Shown one piece after another: positions 1 to 9,318 of a stretch of DNA of 64,000 nucleotides. The stretch is from Acidobacteriota bacterium (GTDB taxonomy: Bacteria; Acidobacteriota; Terriglobia; Terriglobales; Acidobacteriaceae): positions 992,001-1,056,000 of the forward strand of contig JAFDVP010000001.1 of NCBI GenBank assembly GCA_018268895.1. Direction: 5' to 3'. The notes beneath the pieces were generated by a model. The model had not been told where the DNA came from. It saw nothing but the letters and a program-made list of their open reading frames with translations, and ran no database searches. How positions within the stretch are numbered: position 1 is the stretch's first letter; the number at the start of each line of letters is the position of its first letter. Position numbers and translations under genes: made by a program.

Positions 1-1289
1 TAGGACTGCGGACCTCCCGTGGCCCGCATCTCCATGCGTCCCCACTGCGCGAAGCCCTGCGCGTCGAAGACCTCGCTCGTGTACGACGGTTCCTTCGCCG
101 GAGCATCGTTCAGGCGAAACAGCTTGCCGCTGTTGCTCGTCGCTACCAGCACGCCGTCTTTTACGGGGGCGAAGGCCATGCCCTGCGCCGCGTCGAGATG
201 CGTCACGTCGGTGAACCGTCCGGGCACCGTCGTGTCGACGCGGTAGATGCGTCCGCGATTTCCCGTCGCCGCCAGCAGCGCGCCGTTCCGAACGGTCAGC
301 GCGTAGACGACGTCGTCCTTCATCTGTGCCAGCCGCAGCGGTGTTCCATCCTTTGCGATGCGGTAGATGTCGCTGCCCTCGGGAACAAGCGTGTTGGCTC
401 CCGCCGCAGTCGAGGACGCTGGCTGGACAAAGGTAATCGAGACGCCGACGTTGCCGGTCACCGGCAGCGGAGGCAACGGCGTTGCGCCCTTTCCTCCCAC
501 ACCGGCAGCATAGACGTTCCCCGCGGAATCCATCGCCAGCGCGGTGATCTCGCGCCGCGGCGCCGCATAGACAGCGAAGGGCTTCGCCCCGGCCGTCTTC
601 GTATCGATCCTGTACACAACGCCCGCGCCGTCGGAGCCCGCCCAGAGCGTGCCGTCGGGCGCCATCATCAGGCAGCGGATGTGCTGGTCGGCTGTCTTGA
701 AGAGAACCTCAGCCTTGCCGCCGGCAGGCACGCGATAGACGGCCGCCGGGGCACCGGTTGCGACGAAGAGATCGCCGTTGCCGCCCTGGGCCACGCTCCA
801 GAGGTACTTCGGCTTTTCGCCGGTCGTCGCCGGGTCGAAGACGACCGCGCCGTCGCCGCCTCCGGCGGGAACCCGATACACCTTGCCGTCTGGCGAAGTT
901 GCGACAAGCAGAGAACCGTCCAGTGCCACGGCGATCGCCTGGATAGCAAGCTCCTTCGCCTCGAAGAGCTTGGTTGCCTTTCCGTCCGGCGCGATCTTCA
1001 TGAGCTGGGCCGACCCGGCGGAGCTTCCGCCCAGCCCAAGATAGGCATTGCCCACTGCGTCGCTTGCCAGCGACCAGGCGTAGCTCTTCGTCGAGTCGTA
1101 GGCCATCGTCATCGATGGCCCGGCTTCCAGGCGTCCATCGTTGCGGATCGCGACGCCAGTGGCCGTACCGCGCTCCATCTGATCGTAGCGGTCGACGGTC
1201 CACACCTTCGTGCCCTGCGCCTGCGCCATACTCGTAAGCGAGGCGGCAGCAGCCAGGACAAGGATCAAGTTCCGTTGCATCATCGTCAT
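1..1289 (-). CDS. Secreted beta-propeller (NHL/WD40-like) protein, C-terminus cut by window edge
   Basis: The frame is open from ATG 1289 (alternative ATG 1283) to the left edge, so the protein continues beyond base 1. About 429 residues are visible. The N-terminus looks like a signal peptide: a short polar start, a stretch of Leu/Ala/Val, then Ala-Gln-Ala-Gln. The rest is built from repeated blades carrying phrases such as GKATKLFEAKE, DGSLLVATSPDGKVYRV and DSAGNVYAAG, the pattern of six- or seven-bladed NHL/WD40-like propellers in secreted acidobacterial proteins. No catalytic motif is visible, so a binding or scaffold role in the periplasm or outside the cell is an inference. It is the last gene before a zinc alcohol dehydrogenase on the same strand, about 80 bp away, with no clear link. 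Confidence 0.72.
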   Translation of the reverse strand, partial: MTMMQRNLILVLAAAASLTSMAQAQGTKVWTVDRYDQMERGTATGVAIRNDGRLEAGPSMTMAYDSTKSYAWSLASDAVGNAYLGLGGSSAGSAQLMKIAPDGKATKLFEAKELAIQAIAVALDGSLLVATSPDGKVYRVPAGGGDGAVVFDPATTGEKPKYLWSVAQGGNGDLFVATGAPAAVYRVPAGGKAEVLFKTADQHIRCLMMAPDGTLWAGSDGAGVVYRIDTKTAGAKPFAVYAAPRREITALAMDSAGNVYAAGVGGKGATPLPPLPVTGNVGVSITFVQPASSTAAGANTLVPEGSDIYRIAKDGTPLRLAQMKDDVVYALTVRNGALLAATGNRGRIYRVDTTVPGRFTDVTHLDAAQGMAFAPVKDGVLVATSNSGKLFRLNDAPAKEPSYTSEVFDAQGFAQWGRMEMRATGGPQS

Positions 1290-1370
1290 CTGAGTCTAAA
1301 GCACGACAAAGCAAAGAGGCGGAGAGCATGGTCTCCGCCTCTTTCATCTGACGTTCTGAAGGGTGAAAAG

Positions 1371-2378
1371 CTAGTTCGCCAGAACCGCGCGGTAGCGTAC
1401 CTGGTTCTTCTTGACCTTGGCAACGGCATCGTTCGCCTTCGCCATGGCGAAGCGCTCTGTAATCGCCTTTACGTTATGCCGCGCGGCGACGTCGAGCATC
1501 TCGTGCAGGTCGCGGGGGCTGCCCGTTGGACTGCCCGAGATAGCTCGCTGACCGGCGATCAATGGGAACGCCTGCACCTGGATGCCTGACGGCGGTACGC
1601 CGACGACGCACAGCGTTCCCTTGGGCCGCAGGGCTTGCAGGTAGGCATTCCAGTCCTGATCGGCGCTGACGGTTGAGAGCAGGAAGTCGAACGATCCTGC
1701 CACTTTCTTGAGAGCGCCAGTATCGCGCGTATTGACGAAGTGATGCGCTCCCAGTTCCTTGGCTTCCTTCTCCTTGTCCTTCGAGGTGGAGAAGGCGGTG
1801 ACCTCTGCTCCGAAAGCGCGAGCAAACTGGATGCCCATGTGCCCCAGGCCTCCGATGCCAATCACGCCGACGCGGGAAGAGGGACGCACACCATGATTGC
1901 GAAGCGGGCTGTAGACCGTGATGCCGCCACAGAGCAGCGGAGCGACGTTTTCGCTGTCGAGAACCTTTGGTACAGGGATAGCGAAGCGGGAGTTTACGCG
2001 GATTCTGTCGGCGTAACCGCCATTGCGCCCCACACACGTGGGCTGCGACTGCGCACACAGATGCTCGTCGCCCTGGCGGCACCACTCGCAGATTCCGCAA
2101 CTGTCGGCCTGCCAGCCGACGCCCACACGCTCGCCTACGGTACGATCGCGTACCGTATCGCCCACGGCGATCACCGTGCCGACGATCTCGTGGCCAGGAA
2201 TGAAGGGGTACTTGCTGATGCCCCAGTCATTGTCGATCAGGTGAATATCGCTATGGCACACCCCGCAGTGCGAGATCTTGATCTCAATCTCGTTCGGTTG
2301 CAGGTCTCCCGGATCGAACTTGTATGGCAGCAACTGTGCACCGGCCGCGTGAACAGCCAAACCTTGAATCTCACTCAT
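1371..2378 (-). CDS. Zinc-dependent NAD(P) alcohol dehydrogenase, cinnamyl-alcohol-dehydrogenase type
   Basis: A cytosolic medium-chain dehydrogenase/reductase that interconverts alcohols and aldehydes. At 335 residues it is of normal length for the bacterial CAD/YahK branch. Catalytic zinc ligands are visible as C41 (GVCHSD) and H63-E64 (PGHE). The structural zinc site is the four-cysteine cluster C94, C97, C100 and C108. The nucleotide-binding glycine motif GIGGLGHMG lies near residue 177 and is followed by FSTSKDKE, where Ser and Lys in place of an acidic residue suggest NADP(H) preference (inference). The ATG at 2378 is preceded by AAGGAA on the minus strand. The physiological substrate cannot be read from the sequence; broad aldehyde reduction is the usual role. 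It appears monocistronic. Confidence 0.93.
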   Translation of the reverse strand: MSEIQGLAVHAAGAQLLPYKFDPGDLQPNEIEIKISHCGVCHSDIHLIDNDWGISKYPFIPGHEIVGTVIAVGDTVRDRTVGERVGVGWQADSCGICEWCRQGDEHLCAQSQPTCVGRNGGYADRIRVNSRFAIPVPKVLDSENVAPLLCGGITVYSPLRNHGVRPSSRVGVIGIGGLGHMGIQFARAFGAEVTAFSTSKDKEKEAKELGAHHFVNTRDTGALKKVAGSFDFLLSTVSADQDWNAYLQALRPKGTLCVVGVPPSGIQVQAFPLIAGQRAISGSPTGSPRDLHEMLDVAARHNVKAITERFAMAKANDAVAKVKKNQVRYRAVLAN

Positions 2379-2508
2379 CAGGAATCAGTTCCTTTTCTCG
2401 CATAGCGGTTGCCGGGCGACTTATGGTTTCGATGCTACAACATCGCTCTGCGCAAAAAGCCATACACCTATCCCGCCATTTCCGGCCTGCTCACGATGCG
2501 GGCTTACG

Positions 2509-4374
2509 CTAACGGATTGAAAGATTTAGAACCTGCGAGCCGGTCACGGCATATCCCGTCTCGACTGAGGCTGCCTCTACCATGCTCTCTCCGCTCAACT
2601 GAATCTTCTGCGAGTCCTTGAAAGGAGCGAGAACATTGGCCATCGACAGAGGAAGGCCTGGCAGCGCTTCACCCTCCAACACAGCCTGAGCGGTCTTGCT
2701 CAGCAATGTCACGTAGATTCTGTCGTTGGGATGCAGACGGTTGATCTGTGCGATGGTGTCGGCGAGGCCAACAGAGCGGCGAGGCGCTTGTCCACTTACC
2801 AGGCGATCAATGGCAGCGCCATCGCTCACAAGCAGTCGCAGCGGCCCTGGCTCCAGGTCGGCGGGCAGCTTGACCTTCAGCTTCACCAGGCGGCTTTGTG
2901 ACTGGTAGGGGGAGAGTGTGGCCTCCACCTCAATCGTGTCGCCTGCATGGGCTTCGATGGCGCCGAGGCGGGCAGACTCGATGATGGCCGTCCTGCGCTC
3001 GGCAATTCCTTCCATCTTCAGCTTCATGCCACTGACAACCGGTTGTTCGAGAGGATTCCCGTATACGCGGCTGAACCGGTCGTTCACGAAGAGTGCGGCA
3101 TTGATGGCGGCCGGGTTCAAGTCGTTCTGCGCGAGCAGCCCCGCGAGATGGATCGCAGGCTGTCCTTCGACGGCGATCTCGCCCGTCAGCCGATAGCTCA
3201 TCTCCGCAGCGGCAGTGTTGGTGCTCTGAAGGCTCTGGTACACGGAGACCAGCATTGCCGAAGGCGTGAGTTGCCGGTTATCCAGCACCTCGAAGTGAAA
3301 GTTCCTTATCTTTGCAGAAGTCCCGGCTGCCGGCTGCGTCACCTCAACGGTGACAGGGATCATTCTTGCCTTTGCGCCAAAGCGTCCCATGATGGCGGAG
3401 GCGCGGTCTTCCGTAAACGCTCCGACAGTCTCGGTCGTATTGACGATCTTGAAGGCGTTCAGGGGTGAGGGAAGGGTCGCGACGACGGTTGCCTTGGTCA
3501 TGGGCATGTCCACCGGCCCATACTGCGTGATGGGATGACCACACGCCAGCAGGCGCGTTGGGTCGACATAGGTAACGGTGCATGTGCCTGCGACGGAGAG
3601 GTCGCCCCGCACGAGGATGGCGCTTACTGCCGATCCCGGAACCAGGGGTTCAGGCTGTGAGGCTTTGGCGTCGGCGCTGCCGAGACCCGCGACGGGGGTC
3701 AGGCCCATCACGCGGAACCTGTCTCCGAACGTTGCTACCGTTTCAGGACTGAAGCCGCTAAAGACCAGTGGAGTCTCCATCGCCTGCATCTCAAGGCCAT
3801 TGCTGTTATCCGGTGAGAGAGGGGCAAATGTTGCCGCTCTTTCAGTATGGGATTGTTCCGTCTGTGAGGCACCGGCTGGGGGAACCTCACCGTCGCGCAC
3901 TTCGAGCATCTGCTCGATGGGGGTGATTCCCGCGATAGGCTCCTTGCTGAACTGGCCGATCCGGTAGCTCAACGCTCCCAGCAGCCGCCCGTCGATGTAG
4001 ACCGGGCTGCCGCTCATGCCGGCCACGACGCCGGTGAACTCAGGCTTGGCGCCGTGCAGGCGCGCAAGAATCATGTCCTGTCCCGGCCCGAGAGAGTCCT
4101 TGAGTACGCCGAGAATCTCAACCTGCATCGGTTCCGGGTCGACGCCCTCGAAGACGGTGTAGGCGACGCCCTGCATCCCGCGTTTAACCTCGGACAGAGG
4201 AAAGATTCGCATTCCACCTTTGCCCATCGCTGCCGCGGCAGTAGGAGGCAGCGCAGCCGCCGCAGTGGATGCCACGGCCGAGGCTTGTGCCTGCAGCAGG
4301 GTGGGGCCAAGGCCAGCGATAACCCAACACAGGGTCAGGCTTCGAGCCAGTCGCGTCTTTCTGTTTTCCGTCAC
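2509..4374 (-). CDS. SpoIVB/S55-type peptidase-domain protein, secreted
   Basis: The 621-residue protein begins at GTG 4374 with a signal-peptide-like segment (residues 11-35). It has the S55 hallmark GMSGSP at residues 119-124, followed by YIDGRLLGA and AGITPIEQML, which closely match the serine region of SpoIVB. A second conserved block, DPTRLLACGHPI, places a histidine at residue 280. In SpoIVB the GHxI histidine block comes before the serine block, so the order here is reversed. No PDZ domain is evident, and the C-terminal half is beta-rich without a recognised motif. The organism shows no sign of sporulation, so the SpoIVB role does not transfer; a periplasmic protease or protease-like role is inferred. 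It is divergent from the VWA gene at 4519. Confidence 0.8.
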   Translation of the reverse strand: MTENRKTRLARSLTLCWVIAGLGPTLLQAQASAVASTAAAALPPTAAAAMGKGGMRIFPLSEVKRGMQGVAYTVFEGVDPEPMQVEILGVLKDSLGPGQDMILARLHGAKPEFTGVVAGMSGSPVYIDGRLLGALSYRIGQFSKEPIAGITPIEQMLEVRDGEVPPAGASQTEQSHTERAATFAPLSPDNSNGLEMQAMETPLVFSGFSPETVATFGDRFRVMGLTPVAGLGSADAKASQPEPLVPGSAVSAILVRGDLSVAGTCTVTYVDPTRLLACGHPITQYGPVDMPMTKATVVATLPSPLNAFKIVNTTETVGAFTEDRASAIMGRFGAKARMIPVTVEVTQPAAGTSAKIRNFHFEVLDNRQLTPSAMLVSVYQSLQSTNTAAAEMSYRLTGEIAVEGQPAIHLAGLLAQNDLNPAAINAALFVNDRFSRVYGNPLEQPVVSGMKLKMEGIAERRTAIIESARLGAIEAHAGDTIEVEATLSPYQSQSRLVKLKVKLPADLEPGPLRLLVSDGAAIDRLVSGQAPRRSVGLADTIAQINRLHPNDRIYVTLLSKTAQAVLEGEALPGLPLSMANVLAPFKDSQKIQLSGESMVEAASVETGYAVTGSQVLNLSIR

Positions 4375-4518
4375 GTCTACAAGACTAGAGCGTCGCTGCC
4401 CGCAACACCAGCGGGTAATCGGGCCTCAGAACGCCTGCCGGGTTAGACGCAGGCCGTTGGCGGACGCTATCACCGCAATGACCGCGCCTGCGTCCAAGAG
4501 GACGGAGTACATTTGCAG

Positions 4519-5700
4519 ATGATGACTTTTTCACGAATTCGCCGTACAGCTCCCTGGGCATTGCTTCTGGTTGGTTTTGCCGTGTCTCCGTATGCGGCTT
4601 TAGCGCAGTCGTCTCCGCAAACGCCTCCTCAGCAGCAAAAGCCTGCCGACGATTCGGCTGGTCCGGACACGGACAATGGCCCGATCGTTCTGAAGAAAAA
4701 GAAGGAGGCGGACGACAATGCACCCCCTCCCGCTCCTGCCGCTCCAGTCGAGCCGAAGGTCAAGAATCCGAATAACGAGACCTACTCTCTAAGGGTTGAT
4801 GTCCCGATTGTGAACCTGGACGTCAACGTGCTCCTCGATAAGACGCACCAGTTCGTTCCTGGGTTGAAGGCGCCGAACTTCCTGGTGCTGGAAGATGGAG
4901 TCCCGCAGACCATCACCAGCGTTCGGATGGCCCAAACGCCGATTACTGCCGTCATGCTGCTGGAGTTTGCCGCAAATAGCTACTATTTCATCCGTGACAT
5001 GCAGAACGCTTCGTTCAGCTTCTTCAATACGCTGCGCCCGGACGACTACATCGCCGTCATTACCTACGATCTGCGTACACATATCCTGACCGACTTCACC
5101 AACGACAAGAATCTTGTCGGCAATGCGTTACAGTCGCTCGTAATTCCGGGCTTCTCGGATACGAACCTCTTCGACGCGCTCTATGAGACGATCGACCGTC
5201 TGAGCCGCATCGAGGGCCGCAAGTACATCATTCTGATCGGCACTGGCCGCGATACCTTCTCACGACTCACATTGGACAAGATTCTTGCGAAGGTCAAAGC
5301 AACTCAAAATATAACGATCTTTACGATTGGAACGGGTGCGCTGGTCAGGGAACTGGCCGACGCGCGCGGCTATATGGGGCCGGTCACGCGGCTCGACTAC
5401 CTGCAGGCCGAGAATCAGATGAAGACCTTCGCCCAGATGACCGGCGGCATGAGCTTCAATCCAATGTTTGAAGGAGCGTTGCCCGACATCTTCTCGCAGA
5501 TCAACGACTCCATCCGCAACGAGTACGTGCTGACCTACCGGCCCACCAATAACAAGAACGACGGCACTTACCGCCGCATCCAGGTAAAGCTGGTGGACAA
5601 CGAGGGCCATCCCTTGCAGATGCAGGATGAGAAGCACAAGCCGCTGAAGTACTCCGTCATCGCCCGTGACGGCTACCGCGCCAAACAAGAGGTTGAGTAG
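4519..5700 (+). CDS. VWFA-related secreted protein
   Basis: A secreted protein of 393 residues with an N-terminal signal peptide (ALLLVGFAV, ending near ALAQ) and a Pro/Gln/Lys-rich linker (DSAGPDTDNG, PPPAPAAPVEP). A von Willebrand A-like domain follows, from about residue 80 onward. The family signature is visible in the phrases LDVNVLLDK, FLVLEDGVPQTITSV, RPDDYIAVITY and GRKYIILIGTG, shared with the VWFA-related proteins abundant in Acidobacteriota. The metal-binding MIDAS position normally reads DxSxS; here it reads LEFAANS, so metal binding is doubtful. Start choice is open: ATG 4519, ATG 4522, or TTG 4513, which sits 6 nt after GGAG. The function is unknown; a protein-interaction role in the envelope is inferred. 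Confidence 0.85.
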   Translation: MMTFSRIRRTAPWALLLVGFAVSPYAALAQSSPQTPPQQQKPADDSAGPDTDNGPIVLKKKKEADDNAPPPAPAAPVEPKVKNPNNETYSLRVDVPIVNLDVNVLLDKTHQFVPGLKAPNFLVLEDGVPQTITSVRMAQTPITAVMLLEFAANSYYFIRDMQNASFSFFNTLRPDDYIAVITYDLRTHILTDFTNDKNLVGNALQSLVIPGFSDTNLFDALYETIDRLSRIEGRKYIILIGTGRDTFSRLTLDKILAKVKATQNITIFTIGTGALVRELADARGYMGPVTRLDYLQAENQMKTFAQMTGGMSFNPMFEGALPDIFSQINDSIRNEYVLTYRPTNNKNDGTYRRIQVKLVDNEGHPLQMQDEKHKPLKYSVIARDGYRAKQEVE

Positions 5701-5762
5701 GCAATGCAATTGCATCTTCGGGGCGTAGAAGCAAAGCAATGAAAGCCCTATCTCGCGCAACA

Positions 5763-5889
5763 CCTGAGCGGAGCGTTCGCGCTTTTGCGAACGCGCAGTC
5801 GAAGGACCTGCATTTGCTCTTTTGTTTAGTGGAGTGTAGCCGGGACGGAAAAAATGCAGATCCTTCGACTCCGCTACGCTCCGCTCAGG
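5763..5889. repeat. Long imperfect inverted repeat (REP-like element)
   Basis: Two arms face each other across about 40 bases. The left arm (5763-5813) carries CCTGAGCGGAGCG and AGTCGAAGGACCTGCAT; the right arm (5854-5889) carries their reverse complement with one mismatch. Where the right arm has a short spacer, the left arm holds an extra small hairpin (GTTCGC-GCTTTT-GCGAAC, about 5775-5792). It lies between convergent genes and could fold in the RNA of either strand. Similar arms occur repeatedly between genes in acidobacterial genomes (recollection, not searched). A perfect 12-bp palindrome ATGCAATTGCAT at 5704-5715 sits just after the VWA stop codon. Confidence 0.75.
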
Positions 5890-5972
5890 ATGACAAATGT
5901 GGAGGCTGTTTCTTTGCAACACGGTTTGTTCGTGAAGAGGTTTTCGTGATGCCCACTTGAGCACACGACGAG

Positions 5973-7964
5973 TTAGTTTTCCGACTGGTCGCGCTTGTAA
6001 GGCTTCTGCATCAGGGCTCGGGCCTCGTTCACCGCCCCTTGCGTGTTGTCATTGGTCTGAACTGCAAGACGGTATTCGTTGACGGCGCGGTCTCGCTGGC
6101 CGGTAATGTCGAAGATGCGTCCCAGCTCAATGTGGCTCCACACCTCGACCCACTTGGGATCGCCGTCTCCCCGCAGGGCATCGCGGAACGAGTTGGCGGC
6201 TGATTGATAGTTGCGCTGCATGAAGAAGACCTCGCCGATACGGTAGGCGGCCAGCGAGCTGTTCTTGTTGGCGTCGAGCGCCTTCTGGTATTCGATCAGT
6301 CCAGCGGTCAGGTCCCCCTGGGCCACCTGCTGCTGGCCGCGCAGCACGGCGACGCGGACGGCCAGGTCGGGTGTGCTCTTGAGCACCCAGTTCTGCGGGT
6401 CGATCGAGATGCGGCGTGGGCGGCCGAAGGTCTCGACGGAAAAGTTGCTATCGGTTCCAGAAACGTCAACGCGGCGCACCTCGGTTTTGCCGTCCGTCTC
6501 GATACGCAGCTCGACCGGCATACGGAAGAGGTCGAGGTCCTGCGCGATGGATCCCACGGTGCGAAATCCCTTGTTGTTGCCGAGGCGGAAGACGGTGTAC
6601 TTGTTGGTGAACGTCGGCGCGCCGGTACCGTCGCACCACTGCGCGAAAAAGGGTCGCAGCTCAAGCTGCGACTGCGCTTCAGCGACAGTCTCCACATTGG
6701 CGGTGCGGACGCCTTTGTCGGTGTACTGCGAGAGCAGGCCGCGAAGGAACTTCAGAAAGACATCGTCGCCCATCTCCCAGCGAAGCATGTGAAAGACCAT
6801 GGCGCCTTTTTCAAGCGTCATTGACTGAAACTGCGGTGAAAACGGGTCGAGGCGGCCCAGGGTGGTCAGCGGTTCCGTGTCATAGGCGAGTGCGCCGGCC
6901 TGAACGTCCATGACGGCACTTTGAAAAGCAGTCTTTCCAGCTGAATCCTCGACGTACATCAGTTCGGCGTAGCGCGACATGCCGTTGGTGATCCAGGCAT
7001 CGTTGAGGGTCGCAGGAGAGATCTCCGATCCCCACCACTGGTGCGCCAGCGTGTTGGCCAACAGGCGCGAGTACGTCTTGCCCGCAATACGCGAGCCGGC
7101 GATCCCGGCTATCTCAGGCGCCCATGTCGCCGAGACAGCATCCGATGGCATCTCGACCAGGGCGATGTTACCGCTCTCGGGCTGGCCGAAGGTGGATGAG
7201 AAGAACTCGAACTGTTTGGCTGCGTCCTGAGCAAAGGGGACGGCCGCCGCCTTGTGCGCCTGAGTGATGTAGACGCGCATGTTATTGATGCCCGGTGCTG
7301 CTATGGGTTCAAGAAATTTACCGGCGATAATGGTGCCGGGGAATCCGGGTTTGGCCCAGTTGAAGGTGTACTCGGTGCGGTTGCCGGGGAGGCTCTTCGG
7401 TGCGGCAACTCCGCTGCCTGAGCCGACGACGCGCTCATCGCCGGGGACGCGAATGTGCATCTCGGCCGTAAATCGGTTGATGTAAAGGCCAACCATGGGA
7501 AACCATCGCCCCGGGTAGAGAAGGATGCTGATGGGGTCTTCCACCGAGGCGAGCTTGATGCCTTCCACCGGGCTGGTCTCCGAGCCTTTCAGTGTGCCCG
7601 CGTATTCAAAAGTCCAGGTAGTCGAGGTGCCTTTTGGGATTGGATTGCCAAGATTGAAGCGGACGGTGGAGTTGGTCGTCAGACGCTCGGCTTGCAGCGG
7701 CTTATTCTGAGCGTCAGTGACCTTTGTGAGTTGCAGACCGTTATTCAGCTCGAAGACTGGGGTAGAAATGTCCTCCAGCGCCGTGAATGTGACAGCAGCT
7801 GTCGCGGAGAGCTTGTTGTCCGCCGGGTACAGGTCGGCGTTGATGACGTAGCCGGTGACCTGCATCTGGACCCTTGCCGGGGCGGCCCAGGAGGTAGCAT
7901 TCAAAAATAAGATTGTGGCCAGAACTGCAATCGAAGAACGAAGATTTCGAGCAAAAGAGCGCAT
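5973..7964 (-). CDS. M1-aminopeptidase-like protein with TPR tail; active site lost
   Basis: An exported protein of 663 residues. The start at 7964 gives a clean signal peptide (SSIAVLATILFLNA, then SWA); longer starts at 7988 and 8015 are possible. The body follows the M1 gluzincin plan: an N-terminal beta domain, then a thermolysin-like fold with LAHQWWG and NDAWITNG. The zinc motif HExxH-18-E is destroyed: residues 304-308 read NTLAH and residue 327 is Asn instead of Glu, so only H308 remains. The substrate motif GxMEN is also absent; VEMPSDAV occupies that region. Residues from about 540 form tetratricopeptide-like helices (QGDLTAGLIEYQKALD, YQSAANSFRDAL). It ends 8 bp from lpxB on the same strand. 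A non-catalytic binding or scaffold role is inferred. Confidence 0.88.
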   Translation of the reverse strand: MRSFARNLRSSIAVLATILFLNATSWAAPARVQMQVTGYVINADLYPADNKLSATAAVTFTALEDISTPVFELNNGLQLTKVTDAQNKPLQAERLTTNSTVRFNLGNPIPKGTSTTWTFEYAGTLKGSETSPVEGIKLASVEDPISILLYPGRWFPMVGLYINRFTAEMHIRVPGDERVVGSGSGVAAPKSLPGNRTEYTFNWAKPGFPGTIIAGKFLEPIAAPGINNMRVYITQAHKAAAVPFAQDAAKQFEFFSSTFGQPESGNIALVEMPSDAVSATWAPEIAGIAGSRIAGKTYSRLLANTLAHQWWGSEISPATLNDAWITNGMSRYAELMYVEDSAGKTAFQSAVMDVQAGALAYDTEPLTTLGRLDPFSPQFQSMTLEKGAMVFHMLRWEMGDDVFLKFLRGLLSQYTDKGVRTANVETVAEAQSQLELRPFFAQWCDGTGAPTFTNKYTVFRLGNNKGFRTVGSIAQDLDLFRMPVELRIETDGKTEVRRVDVSGTDSNFSVETFGRPRRISIDPQNWVLKSTPDLAVRVAVLRGQQQVAQGDLTAGLIEYQKALDANKNSSLAAYRIGEVFFMQRNYQSAANSFRDALRGDGDPKWVEVWSHIELGRIFDITGQRDRAVNEYRLAVQTNDNTQGAVNEARALMQKPYKRDQSEN

Positions 7965-8023
7965 GAAGGCAAAAATCCTCAACAACATGGTACTGCCGTA
8001 TCCCTGGTTGAACACAGGGCTGG

Positions 8024-9277
8024 TTAGTTAGACGCTGTTGTTGGCGATTCGGCCACTGTATGTCGCCGAATCCCGGCCGGGTGGGTTAGCAGTGAGTCGA
8101 CGGCGTCGGCAACCTGGGTGATAGAACTGGTTCCGGCCTGCGAAACGAGCTTCCGCCTGACTTCAGCCAGATCGTCAATCATCTGTGAGCGCTCCTGCGT
8201 GTCGTTGAGCAGGAGATTAAGCTCGTCAGCGACTTTCCGAGCGGTGAAGTTTCCCTGAATCAGCTCGGGAACAATGCGTCGGCCTGCAATGAGGTTCACC
8301 ATGCCGATAGGCAGATTGCCGGAAGCGTCGGGTTCATTGGATGGCCAGACCTCCCGGGGATAGCTGACCAGCTTTTTTGCAAGGCCGAAGGTAAGCGGTG
8401 AGACTTTATAAACGACGAGAAACGGGTTTCCGATAATCGCGGCTTGCACCGTAGCGGTTCCACTGGCGACCACGGCCGCATTGGCATGATAGAGAGCCTC
8501 ACGAGCATCGTTCACGATATGGAGCGGTCCCGCCTGTTGCCATGCTGTGTTGCGGGTAATGAAAGTGTTCAGCCGCTCCCACTCGATGGTTGACGCCAGA
8601 GGAATGAGGAACTCGTATCCCGGGCCAAGTTGGGCAGCAGCTTTCACCAGAATGGGCAGGTTTGCCTCGATCTCCTTCCACCTGCTTCCGGGCAGCAACG
8701 CTATCCATTTATAGCTGAGATCGAGAAAGCCTTCGCGCGCGGCATAGGCCTCACGCGAAATAGTTGGCAGAGGAAGTTCAGCCAGTGGATGGCCGATGAA
8801 AGTAGCGTCAACATTGCGCGCGCGGTAGAAGGTCTCCTCAAAAGGAAAGATGACCATCATGCGGTCGACCCGCTCCTGCACCCAGCGCAGCCGGCTGCGC
8901 TTCCACGCCCAGAGCTGTGGGCTGACGAAATAGACGACCGGGATATTCAGCGCCTTCAATTCTCGCGCGAGCCGCAGGTTCACGTCGGGGAAATCGATCA
9001 GGACTGCTGCCTGCGGACGGCGCTGCTTGATCGACGCTACCAGTCTTCGATAGGAGCCGTAGACACGCGGCGCGTGGCGCAGCACTTCGGTGATGCCCAT
9101 GTGGGCGACGTCTTCGGCGCGCACGATGCGCTCCTGGCCGGCGGCCTCCATCTCGCTTCCGCCAAGCCCAAAGAATTCGGCATGGGGAAGACGGCGCAGC
9201 AGTTCGCGAATGATCTGCGCGCCGTAATGATCGCCCGAGGCTTCGCCTGCGGATAAAAAGATAGCCGGGTTCGACAT
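8024..9277 (-). CDS. lpxB: Lipid-A-disaccharide synthase
   Basis: Cytoplasmic, membrane-associated GT19 glycosyltransferase of lipid A synthesis. It joins UDP-diacylglucosamine and lipid X into the tetraacyl disaccharide 1-phosphate. The 417-residue protein opens with the family signature AGEASGDHYGAQ. Further LpxB blocks are GLGGSEMEAAG, FPDVNLRLA, YFVSPQLWAWK, FPFEETFYR with FIGHPLAE, LLPGSRWKEIE and ASGTATVQAAI. The start at 9277 is chosen because homologues begin a few residues before LSAGEASGD; an upstream ATG at 9325 would overlap the divergent gene and add unrelated residues. Other early lipid A genes are not in the window. Its presence shows that the organism has lipopolysaccharide and is therefore diderm. 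Confidence 0.96.
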   Translation of the reverse strand: MSNPAIFLSAGEASGDHYGAQIIRELLRRLPHAEFFGLGGSEMEAAGQERIVRAEDVAHMGITEVLRHAPRVYGSYRRLVASIKQRRPQAAVLIDFPDVNLRLARELKALNIPVVYFVSPQLWAWKRSRLRWVQERVDRMMVIFPFEETFYRARNVDATFIGHPLAELPLPTISREAYAAREGFLDLSYKWIALLPGSRWKEIEANLPILVKAAAQLGPGYEFLIPLASTIEWERLNTFITRNTAWQQAGPLHIVNDAREALYHANAAVVASGTATVQAAIIGNPFLVVYKVSPLTFGLAKKLVSYPREVWPSNEPDASGNLPIGMVNLIAGRRIVPELIQGNFTARKVADELNLLLNDTQERSQMIDDLAEVRRKLVSQAGTSSITQVADAVDSLLTHPAGIRRHTVAESPTTASN

Positions 9278-9318
9278 CGTTCCGTGCGTACAGTGTAGAT
9301 TCTTCGAGAGGTATGTGC

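Noticed and set aside
198..1589. A 463-codon plus-strand frame across the propeller gene
   Set aside because: Arg-rich composition with no domain; the minus-strand frame has signal peptide and propeller blades.
5260..5964. A minus-strand frame with the phrase HPERSVAESKDLHFF
   Set aside because: This is translation of the intergenic repeat at 5763-5889 running into the antisense of the VWA gene; such phrases recur as false proteins.
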